Source: Pyropia yezoensis (lineage: Eukaryota > Rhodophyta > Bangiophyceae > Bangiales > Bangiaceae). Taken from it: a stretch of 64,000 nt of DNA. The notes below the pieces were generated by a model. The model ran no database searches. It was not told the origin of the DNA and worked only from the letters and a program-made list of their open reading frames with translations. Made by a program: the position numbers and the translations under genes. The stretch's first letter is position 1; each line of letters starts with the position of its first letter. Of the stretch, positions 55,949-64,000 are shown piece by piece. Location of the stretch: assembly GCA_009829735.1 (NCBI GenBank), contig CM020619.1, positions 24,081,554-24,145,553 on the forward strand, written 5' to 3'.

Positions 55949-57251
55949 TCACGTGCGAGATGCCAGGCGCGTGCGGTTCTTCTCCAAGATGCTCGACCCA
56001 ACCTTGTACGCTTGTACTGGATCGACAGCGGCCAGCTGTGGCACGAGCCAAACGACGTTCGTTACCAAAAAGAACAAAAACGACAAAGACCCGTCAGTCC
56101 ACGCACGAGCACCCACTGACACGGGCGGCACCCCCCCCAGGAAGAGCACCCAGCCAACCGTCCCGCCCACATGAACAGCACCGCTCTCTGCCGCCCCCGT
56201 CTGGTCGGCAGCAGCCGCCTCCAGCCCCCCGCATTGTGCCAGTTGGTCTCTCGCGGCAGGGAGCGTCTCCCAAGAGACGTACATAGTGCCAGCCCACGAC
56301 GCTGCCGCAGGCCGCGCACGACAGGTCCGCAACGGTGTGCATCCCCGTATCGAGCATGTGCTCCTCGCTCTCCCCCTGCGCCGTGTTGATGCTGCAACGT
56401 CCATCGCGAATGGCGACAGGATACGAGCGTCTCGTCCAGACGGGCACCAACGGCACGGTATTGCAGGCGGCATGTCGTCAGTCGACCTCTCCCTTTCTGA
56501 GTGCATTGCGCCACCCTCCGCGACGCCCCACTCCCCCTCTTCATCCCCCCGCCCTTTGCACACCACACGGAGAGCACAATGAAAGAACCCCAGAGCGGGG
56601 TGTGCACCTACGTGTTCCGGTACAGGTACGCGCGACCGTGGCGCCCAGTAAAGTTCTGCGTACAACCAATGAAGAAGCAGTGGCCGCCGCAGAGCGCCAC
56701 AAAGAGGACAGACGGAGAGACGGCCAGTTGGGGAGCACCACACAACAGACACACAGACCCCCGGGTCACAGCACCATGGCCAGAGCGACGGCCGCACCGT
56801 CAGTGGCTGTCCGATGACGCAAATAGGTCGACTAGCGGCCCGTCCCCCCTTCCCCTCCCCCAACTGTTTCAGCCGAGCCCGCAGTCCTCCCTACCCCCCC
56901 CCCGCGACCCAGCGCTGCCCACCCTTGCGCGAGCCGCCCGGGCCAACCGTGGCCCAAAGGGCCACCCGCCGCGGGGCGGTGCGGTCGCCCCCAACGCACC
57001 TTGGACACCAAGTCGTCCGCCTTGGCCAGGTGCACGCCGCAGGACAAACACGCCACCGCCGGCACGTCGGGTGGGAGCACCACCCGCTGCGGCGGCGCGG
57101 GGGGGGGGGTTCCCGCCGGCGCCGGTGCGGCAGCGGCCGCCGCGTCGTCGGCGGCGGCGGGGGCGGCGACGACAGCGGCGGCGGCGGGTGGGGCGGCGGT
57201 GGGGCTGCTCGTGGTGCCGTCCCCGCCGCCGTGGTGGCGGGTCCCCCCCAT
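55949..57251 (-). CDS. Yippee-family zinc-binding protein, four exons
   Basis: Exons (minus strand): 57,251-57,000; 56,655-56,612; 56,391-56,283; 56,035-55,949. Introns are 344, 220 and 247 bp, all GT-AG (GTGCGT, GTAGGT, GTACGT; acceptors cgcag, tgcag, cacag). Phases fit exactly and give 163 residues. Exon 1: low-complexity start, then VPAVACLSCGVHLAKADDLV; exon 2 (44 bp): NFTGRHGRAYLYRN; exon 3: NTAQGESEEHMLDTGMHTVA and LSCAACGSVVGWHY; exon 4: VQAYKVGSSILEKNR. These match the Yippee signature in order: C-x2-C, SK-x-F-x-G-x-x-GRAYL, E-x-x-x-x-TG-x-H-x-V, C-x2-CG-x-x-x-GW-x-Y, Q-x-YK-x-G-x-x-ILE. The two C-x2-C pairs should hold one zinc. Yippee proteins are small conserved zinc-binding factors of uncertain, often cell-cycle or developmental, role. 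Start codon choice is uncertain. Confidence 0.85.
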
Positions 57252-57277
57252 CCCGGCGCGCCCACGTGCGCTCCCCA

Positions 57278-57659
57278 CCGGCAGTGGCGACCACGACCAC
57301 GGCAGGTGCGGCCGGCCGGCGGCGTCACGGGCGGCGGCGGGGGCGCGGCACGGTGCCGAGCGGCCGCGGGCGGGCGGGGGCGCCTCGCGGGAGCAGTCGC
57401 CCTTTTCTTACTAAGGCCCATCCCCGGGGCTGGCGGGGGCGCCGCCGCCGCGCCGCTACCTGGGCGAGCGCCGCCAGCCCCCCCGGCACCCCTGCGCAGG
57501 GGGTGGACGGCGGGGGCCGACGCTCTCCCCACGGCGGCCAGCCAGCGGGGCCGCCCGCTCCACGCAGACCCCGCTGGCCGACCGCGCTCGCCAGCCAGCC
57601 CGGGCGCCCCCGGCCGTGTCCCGGGGCGGCAGCACTGGCTCTCCCGATACAGTCATGAC
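57278..57659. other. region upstream of the Yippee gene
   Basis: No gene supported. It should contain the promoter of the minus-strand Yippee gene; GC-rich with no TATA box seen. Confidence 0.4.
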
Positions 57660-58121
57660 CCGGTTATATGGCACCCTTGCGCACTTTGTAGCCCCCGTTC
57701 CAGCGATGCATCGTCGCGGCGTCAGCTCTCAGCTGTCGCCGGCTCCGCAGCGATCGTTCCCTCTTCCACAGCTATTTCTGTTCATCCAGCTGTCAATTCA
57801 CCCTCGACCGTGTGAATCTGAGGCTGCGGGACTCAGGTCGACCGCTTGAGGAGGGGCTCAATTTCGTATTTGATACGGTTCTGGATGACGTCACGTCAGC
57901 CGCAGCGAGACTGTTGCGACTTCAAGTCTCGACAGATCCGTGCAGTGCCATTCGACTTGGCGGTGAAGGTCCGGGCACAACCCCCCCCTCCATCCTCCCC
58001 AGCATTGTCGCCCCAACACCTACTCCGTCCCCCACCCGATGCTTTTTTTTTTGATGCTTTTTTTTGCTGCTGGAGCTGGTGAACACAGGAAACACGGGAG
58101 AAAACAAAAAGAAAAAGCTCG

Positions 58122-61075
58122 TCATTCACTGTCGCTGGTTGACGATACACCGTCGTCCATGCCGTCTACGGCCTCTGCCCCTCCCTCCTCAAACACAATC
58201 GAGTCTACCGTTGCAGCCCTTACGCCCTCATCGTCCTCCCCTATCAGCAAGTCTTCCACAGCTATTTCCCTCTCGGTCGCAGGGGTGTCCCCAAAGGCTC
58301 GCTCCCCAAAGCCACAGCCGGCCATAAGAGAAACCACCGATGTCACGTCAGAGCCTAGTGATCGCGACGAGGAACGGTACTCGCTGTGCAATGCGACGAC
58401 GTCCATCGCAACTCCAGCTGGCAAAATCGTTGACTTCAGCCAGCAGTGGGCGATTGTAGAGGGCTCGACAGCATCCCACTGCGTCAGCACAATCTCTGCC
58501 GCGTCTTGCAGATGCGCCACCGCCCCGTCTCTCACACCTCGAATCACAGCCGGTGGGACACGAGGTCGAGAGGGCTCGCCACTCGAGACAGTGGGCCGGT
58601 CCGATGGCCAGCCCCAAATTCCCGGGCCTGCCTCGACGGCACCAGATCCTGAAGCGCCGTCAATATCAGCGGCCCGGCCGGCATCGCAATCTGCACGTGG
58701 CAGCTCCGCGGCCACCGCATCTCCCCGGTCCATGGCAGACGCGCCTGTCGTGATCACACCGGCGCCCACGCGTCCAATCAGGGTAGAATTGGAAGCGGCG
58801 GCCGAACCGCCACTGCCTCCGCCTGCGGCGGGCGGGACCGCCGCGCGCGCCGCCCGCCGAACATCCAGCCGAGCAGCACGCCGGACAGTCGCGCGCAGCG
58901 CGCTCAGATCCGCGGCCGTGACCGGTTGGCGCGCCGGTTGGTCGCGCGGTGCCTCCTCAATCGTGGGCCACGAACCGTCAGCCGACAGCCATAGATTGTC
59001 TCGCGAGACAGCTGTGGGCACCATCGCCGGCATTGTTTCCGCCGCCGGGTGGCCGTCAGGCCCTGGCACTGCCTCGCCAGCCACGCCCGCCCCAGCCACT
59101 GGGCGGCCGCTCGGGCCGGCACACCAGCAATGGTCGGGCTTGCGCCCACCACAGAATGGCTCATTCCTCCCGCCGCACCCACGCCTGCATCGTCGGCCAC
59201 GCTTGCCCCCGCCACTGGGCGGCCGCTCGGGCCCGCCACACCAGCAATAGTAGCGCCCGCGCCCCCCACGGAAGGGCCCATTCCGCCCGCCGCGCCCGCG
59301 CCTGCAGCGTCGGCCACGCTTGCCCCCGCCACTGGGCGGCTTCGCGGGCCCACCACGCCAGCGCTAGCCACACCTGCCCCTGCCAGATGGGTGCCGCTTC
59401 GCCCAGCCGCGTCAGCGATGACCATGCCCGCCCCAATCTCAAACGGCAAGGGAGCTCGTGGCGGCCCGACGCCCACAACGGACGGCCGGTCGCGTGTGCT
59501 CTCTGCCACCGGCGCCGCCGAGTCCAACCCCGCCGCCGGGGGCGCTTCGTCGGTGGCGGTCACGCCGAAAGCAGCGACAACCAGGTCCAACAATTGTCGC
59601 TTGTATTGCCTTTTCAGACACGCGATGATGCCGAGGTCCAGCGGCTGGTAGACCGATGTGCAGTTGGGTGGGAGAGCGATGAACTTGACCTGCTCGCTCT
59701 CGAGGTCGTCATGAGCCCCGCAACTATCTGACAGTAAGGCCACTGGCAGAGTAGTACGTGCACGTACAGCGGGGAGGAAGACCGTCTCAAACCACGACTT
59801 GAAGATGACCAAGTCCATCCACGCACTCTTCTGCGAGAAGTACGGAAGCGGGCATGGGCGACGAGGGGGCTTGAAACACAAAGGCTGTTTGGCTTTGCCG
59901 ATCATGGCGACCGGAGTCATGTGGCTCCCGGTTGCGTTGCACGCCAGCACAAGCGTAATGCGATCTTTGGCCTTCATCGCCTTGGTGCCACGCTCTTGCC
60001 GCCGTCTGCCGGCCTCCACGTAGGACCGGTTGGGGATGCACCTGTAGAAAAGCCCGGTCTCGTCCATGTTGTAGATTCGCTCGGCCGGGTAGGCCTCGAG
60101 TTCCGCCCGTATCTCGGAGATGCGGTCAGCTGCCCCCTCCGTATCTGCCGACCCGCCCTGCCCCCACAGCGCAATGTTGCGAAGATTGTAGCGCTTCGCC
60201 CTGCTCTGCACGAAGTGGCGGGACCCCTTGAAATCTGCCACGCCTTGCTCTCTCGCGATGCGCTTCGCTCTGGCCTCAAGAAGGGCGCCAGACACAGGCA
60301 CGTGCCGCGCGCCCAGGCGCTGGAGGGTCGAGTACCACCCCCATATACGTTGGGAGATCTGCTCGAAGTATGAGCGTCGCCAGCGAAAAGACGAGGGGTC
60401 CTCAGCCGCGGCTGCCCGACGCTTGTAATCGACACGCTTTTCGTAGATGCCTCTGGCCGCCGACCGACTGACGTCCAGCGGAAATATGGCAAGCGTCTCG
60501 GTCCACGAGTGACCGGCGTCCTTGAGTGCAATCAGTGACAGCTAGTCGCTCAAAGAAATGGGCGTCCGCCCTTTTCGGATAGCACCCGTCCGCCGGCGCT
60601 CACTACCTCCCCCCAGCCCTCGCCCGCCCCGCCCCTGCACCTGGCCACCCCTGCCGGCCCCATCTCTGCCGCCTGCCCCAGCACCGCCGCCGTCGTCCCG
60701 CCCACCTTGCGCGCCGCCCTGGCTGGACAGGGCTGCGCCTGTCCCGACCGCCATCCGCTGCTCCCTAGGGGGGGCTGCCTCCCAGGGTACGTCTGACAGC
60801 TGCATGGGGTCCCCCCCTAGTGCCGTCGCCGTAGCTGCAGTTGCTGCGCGAGCGGCTATCTTGATGACCTGCACCGTCTCACGGGACGGGCTGGGGCAGA
60901 CCTCCTGTGCGGCGGCCGCCGCAGCCGCGGCGGCCAGGTCGCCCACGCGCTGCCATTCTGATAGGATCTGGGAGGGGTCGGGGGGGATGGGTCCAACTAT
61001 GGTAGCGGCGCACAGGCTAGCACAGGCACACAAGAGAACTAGCTCGAAAACAAAAGCAAGGAGACAAGCATCCAT
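58122..61075 (-). pseudogene. pogo/Tigger-family transposase, one TAG and one frameshift
   Basis: The first part (from a Met at 61,075) is Ala/Gly-rich and ends RKGRTPISLSD, then TAG at 60,544-60,542; the same frame continues LSLIALKDAGHSWTETLAIF, WGWYSTLQRLGARHVPVSG and KRYNLRNIALWG (CENP-B-like DNA-binding region). The catalytic core follows: IYNMDETGLFYRCIPNRSY, DRITLVLACNATGSHMTPVA, LPVALLSDSCGAH, LPPNCTSVYQPLDLGIIACL, giving three catalytic Asp (DDD). After QYKRQLLDLVVAAF comes a long Gly/Ala/Val repeat region (59,440-59,090) with a one-base deletion near 59,125; in the new frame DAAEIVLTQWDAVEPSTIAH continues the family's C-terminal helices to TGA at 58,122. Nearly intact. Confidence 0.85.
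59090..59405. repeat. ~117-bp tandem repeat inside the pogo transposase
   Basis: gccactgggcggccgctcgg recurs at ~59,096, ~59,213 and (with cttcgc) ~59,329, with gtcggccacgcttgcccccg just before the second and third. Each unit encodes ~39 residues of the PVAGASVADxAGxGAAGGM type. A base is missing in the first unit (gggccggcacacc against gggcccgccacacc). Confidence 0.8.
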
Positions 61076-61634
61076 TGGGAAGAGGAATCCTGACACAAAA
61101 AGGCCAAGCGATAAGAACGGGCCAAAAAAACCCGCGACCCGAGCACGAAACCCACAACGTAAACAAGTGAGGCACACGAAAGATCGCACCCCACGGAGAC
61201 CAAACCCAAGCGTGCGCCCTGCCAAAAGAGATCCCACACCGACGAAGGGCACCTGTGCGTGCGATACAGACGGGAAAACAATCGCTCATCCGAGGGTAAG
61301 CATGGTGGGGGTGGCAGCGCTGGGGTCGACGACGACGAGGACGACGACGCTGGGGTCCTCGATGGCGGGTCCGCTAATGGTCCCCGATTTTGGGCCCCCT
61401 TGCTCTCTTGGTAATTCCATTCCAATCGATTGCACTGTATGCAGAACGATCGTGCAGAGTGGCGACCGAGTTCGTGAATCAAGACGGTCGCGATGCTCCC
61501 AGGTATATGGCAGGGTGCCATATAACTGGGACGCTTACAAAGCGCGGCGGCGAGTGGGAATACGTGGCCGCCCGTGGCGCGGCGGCCGTGTTTTCTGGCA
61601 CAGCGCGCCCCAGTGGGCGGTCAGATCTGGGGGT

Positions 61635-61637
<3 letters not shown>

Positions 61638-61683
<46 letters not shown>
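61638..61683. repeat. run of 46 G
   Basis: Uninterrupted G from 61,638 to 61,683, then A and eight more G. It directly borders the second MITE. Confidence 0.9.
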
Positions 61684-61684
<1 letters not shown>

Positions 61685-61691
61685 GGGGGGG

Positions 61692-61897
61692 CACACCTAG
61701 TTAAGGGCGGACATAGCATATTCGACGGAGATGTAGCCCCCTCTTTCACCCCTCGCTGACGACGTCATCCGCAGCGCTGTAAATCGCCAAGTTTGGAGTG
61801 TTTCAGATTCTTCCAATGAGAAGCCTCAGTTCCATCGACCCTCCAACCAGGTGGCGAGAACCCTATGTCCGCTCTCTGGGGGTCTTAACTAGGTGTG
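61692..61897. mobile_element. MITE-like element with unequal TIRs, copy 2 (206 bp)
   Basis: The left end is CACACCTAGTTAAGG then GCGGACATAG; the right end in reverse complement is CACACCTAGTTAAG, then acccccagaga, then GCGGACATAGGGTTC. This is the same short-form/long-form end pair as the element at 54,081-54,746, in opposite orientation. GGGG lies on both sides, compatible with a 4-bp duplication in the G-rich target. Confidence 0.75.
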
Positions 61898-62202
61898 GGG
61901 GGGGGCGAGGGGAGAGGGGGTGTGCTGCGGGGAAGACAGCAAGGGAGCAGGCCGAAAAGGGGGACTTCTTGTCTTGCCGCTTCTCCGCCCCCCCATCCCG
62001 CCCCCCATCCCGCCCCCCCCCCCCCCGTAAAGGGGCCTCATTGATGCCTGGCCGGCCGGCCACAACCAGCACCGCCTCTGGCGGTTGGCGCGTGCGTGCA
62101 AAGGCTTGCGTCACCACAACCGATTCCCCCCCCCCCCCCGTTCCCCCCCTCCTCGTCATCAGGGCCGTAGTGCCGATAGTGTAAGAGTGAGATATTTAGT
62201 GA
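61898..62202. other. homopolymer-rich intergenic DNA
   Basis: Long G and C runs (for example near 61,898-61,920, 62,010-62,028 and 62,127-62,141). No gene. Confidence 0.5.
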
Positions 62203-62440
62203 GATAGTGAGAGAGTGACTGAGTGACAGAGTGACAGAGTGAGAGAGTGAGAGAGTGAGAGAGTGAGAGAGTGAGAGAGTGAGAGAGTGAGAGAGTGAGA
62301 GAGTGAGAGAGTGAGAGAGTGAGAGAGTGAGAGAGTGAGAGAGTGAGAGAGTGAGAGAGTGAGAGAGTGAGAGAGTGAGAGAGTGAGAGAGTGAGAGAGT
62401 GAGATACTGTAGTGAGATAGTGAGAGAGTGAGAGAGTGAG
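62203..62440. repeat. (GAGAGAGT)n octamer microsatellite
   Basis: A regular 8-bp gagagagt repeat, best preserved from ~62,239 to ~62,402, with gagtgaca/gagatagt variants at the edges; about 28 units. The Leu/Ser-rich minus-strand frame across it is an artefact. Confidence 0.95.
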
Positions 62441-63135
62441 GGTGCCTCTCTATGGTACCACCTTCAAACGGGGCCATCCTTTTCGCATTGATTTGCCCGG
62501 CTCGGGGGTGGGTCCGGGCCCATGACCACCGCCTTGCATGGCCCTGCCATTGGAGACACGAGGACAACAGGGGGAGGAGGAACCCTGCCCACACGCGCGG
62601 CCGCGCTCTCTCGTGGCCTCCCCTGTTTCTTTTTTTTAGGTTTTTTTTTTTTCGTCTCATACAAAACAACAAGAGAATAGACCGAAGCTCTGAAAAAAAA
62701 AAAAAGCAAAAAAACAACGACAATGCTCCAACCAGACACCCTCGCGCTCTTCTTCGAGATTCACGTGTCCTTTCTCACAGCGTTTCCACATTACGTAGCT
62801 TTCCGTCTTCTGTTTCGGCTGCATGTCTCCCCGCCGTGGCCACGTCGGCGGCGCGGATGGCTCGGGTACACGCCTAGTTAACAGAGGCCGATCCTTGCCT
62901 TACGGGCTTCGAGGTCTCAGGTCCGCTCTGGTTGGATATCGCCCTGCAATTCTCTTGTGTGAGTGGCTGCACGTCTCTCTGTCAGTAAGTTTCTATCTTC
63001 AGATGCAAGAAGCTCATGTATATGAAAAGTATGTCCACGTGTAGGGGACTACCCCGGCCAGGACAGCTCTGGTGACATGCTGTGGTGGGCTTTTTGAGCC
63101 AATGGTTCGAGAAAGCAAGAAGGTTTGTACGTTTC
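62441..63135. other. intergenic DNA
   Basis: No gene supported. Contains T and A homopolymers (62,630-62,652; 62,692-62,705). Confidence 0.5.
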
Positions 63136-64000
63136 CTACATGGAACCAGCAATGCGGCCGAGAAACGAAGACGCAATTCGATCGGCCTCTTCGAACTGAG
63201 AGCCAGCCCACTTCTCGCCCTCCTTGACCGCCTGCTCCTCAGTCGAGTCGCACAGGGGTACGGCGACTTTGTTCTCCTTGAGTCGTCCGTCCCCCGGCTT
63301 GGTAGCTCGCCTCGCCCCCGGTGCCGCAGATGACCGCCGCGTATGCGGCGATCTATGGGAGTCACTCGCGTCCCGAGCGAGCGCCATCGCCCGAAGATAC
63401 ATTGACGCGGACTCCAGCTCGGTCGCGGCCGGGTACTCGTCCGCATGCTGGTTCATGTGCCCGTGCCAGGCCTCAATGCCCTGCTCGCCGTACAGGCCAA
63501 TACTGCCAAAACGGTCGAGAAAGTCTGGTGCGTGGCACCACAGCGCATGCAGCTTTGGAGACACGCGCACCCAGGGGAACGAGCGACACAGGAGGGTTAC
63601 AAACTCCCTCGTGTCCGCACGAAACCGCACGGACTCCTCCCGGCTGATAACGGCCGCGCGGCTCAAAGTCGACCGCACGCCCCGCCACAGCTCCCACGCT
63701 TTTGCGTACGCGTCTGAGTCCTTTTTGGGGACGAGGGGCGCAAGCGTCGCACAGACCACGTCGCTCTTCTCGGCGATGGCGTGGCAGTCACGCCCGATGA
63801 AGACGCCGCCGTGGTAGGGCGTCGGCTCGACGCGAAGAGCCAATCGTAGTTCGACCGCCAATTCGTCCGCATAAACTCGCCCGATCGCCGGCGACTTACA
63901 AAGGATGACGATTTCAATCGCCAATCGCAGAAGTCGAATCGTAACTCCCAAGAGGATGTGCAATGGAATTGGAACCACTTGACGCGGATCAATACCAATC
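63136..64000 (-). CDS. transposase-like protein, C-terminal part, running off the window
   Basis: The minus-strand frame is open from the window edge to TGA at 63,136; no ATG is needed at its right end, so the N-terminus lies outside. It reads VVPIPLHILLGVTIRLLRLA, PTPYHGGVFIGRDCHAIAEK, WVRVSPKLHALWCHAPDFLD, IGLYGEQGIEAWHGHMNQHA. The PLH-x-x-LG-x-T and K-x-H-x-L-x-x-H...GEQ-x-x-E-x-x-H pattern is shared with C-terminal parts of several eukaryotic transposase-derived proteins, with invariant His and Glu residues. I cannot name the superfamily. The C-terminus is charged, ending with a Gln/Glu-rich helix. Function as a transposase is inferred. Confidence 0.5.
   Translation of the reverse strand, partial: IGIDPRQVVPIPLHILLGVTIRLLRLAIEIVILCKSPAIGRVYADELAVELRLALRVEPTPYHGGVFIGRDCHAIAEKSDVVCATLAPLVPKKDSDAYAKAWELWRGVRSTLSRAAVISREESVRFRADTREFVTLLCRSFPWVRVSPKLHALWCHAPDFLDRFGSIGLYGEQGIEAWHGHMNQHADEYPAATELESASMYLRAMALARDASDSHRSPHTRRSSAAPGARRATKPGDGRLKENKVAVPLCDSTEEQAVKEGEKWAGSQFEEADRIASSFLGRIAGSM

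Larger units (their letters stand above)
57660..61529 (-). mobile_element. pogo/Tigger-type DNA transposon
   Basis: CCGGTTATATGGCACCCT at 57,660-57,677 matches the reverse complement of 61,512-61,529 (CCAGTTATATGGCACCCT) at 17 of 18 positions. These ends bracket a pogo-type transposase on the minus strand. The exact outer edge and a TA duplication are not resolved: a TA lies at 57,648-57,649 and another at 61,537-61,538. Confidence 0.7.

Noticed and set aside
62203..62440. Octamer repeat as a telomere
   Set aside because: It is internal, GA-rich rather than of G-run type, and flanked by unique sequence on both sides.
62196..62723. Leu/Ser repeat protein on the minus strand
   Set aside because: Translation of the GAGAGAGT octamer; no non-repeat coding flank.
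1..64000. CRISPR arrays, bacterial operons or prophage
   Set aside because: The repeat architecture, spliceosomal introns, Kozak starts and retroelements are eukaryotic; no spacer-repeat pattern was seen.

Overview
The window is nuclear DNA of a eukaryote with a very GC-rich, repeat-laden genome. Host-type genes have few or no introns and long Ala/Gly/Pro/Ser tracts, and one has a plastid-type transit peptide with an early Ala-Phe-Val. Together this suggests a photosynthetic alga; a bangiophyte red alga (Porphyra/Pyropia type) is my best guess, by inference only. No rRNA, tRNA or CRISPR was recognised.

Left half (1-35,550) is mostly mobile DNA. In order: a truncated Ty3/Gypsy pol (1-1,481) cut by a 1.04-kb terminal-inverted-repeat (TIR) element; a 4.88-kb DNA transposon (4,538-9,414) with a Tnp2-type transposase, which sits inside a gene for an unrecognised protein made of four ~150-residue repeats (minus strand, 9,928 to 3,038); ~4.5 kb of ORF-poor DNA; a second, heavily decayed chromodomain Gypsy element (about 14.5-20.6 kb); a gag-like relic on the minus strand (21.1-22.0 kb); a tandem LTR-internal-LTR-internal-LTR array of a small Gag/integrase-tail element with a 5-bp target duplication (22,371-28,031); palindromes; a small plastid-targeted protein gene (32,757-33,320); and a 688-bp hAT relic with an 8-bp target duplication (34,852-35,539).

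The stretch from 36 to 52 kb is the host gene island: a G3BP-like NTF2/RRM/RGG protein (36,318-38,384, +), an R3H-SUZ RNA-binding protein (42,848-40,174, -), a divergently transcribed PWWP/SET/Tudor-like chromatin protein (44,526-48,344, +), and a two-exon GNAT-VOC fusion (50,112-51,897, +). Two of these suggest mRNA handling and one chromatin; nothing indicates a shared pathway.

The right end (53-64 kb) has a candidate secreted protein gene that looks rearranged and carries an intronic minisatellite and a MITE; a four-exon Yippee-family gene that becomes visible only after splicing (57,251-55,949, -); a pogo/Tigger-type transposon with an almost complete transposase (57,660-61,529); a run of 46 G; a second copy of the same MITE family; an octamer repeat; and a transposase-like reading frame running off the right edge.

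All calls are by reading; no database search was run.
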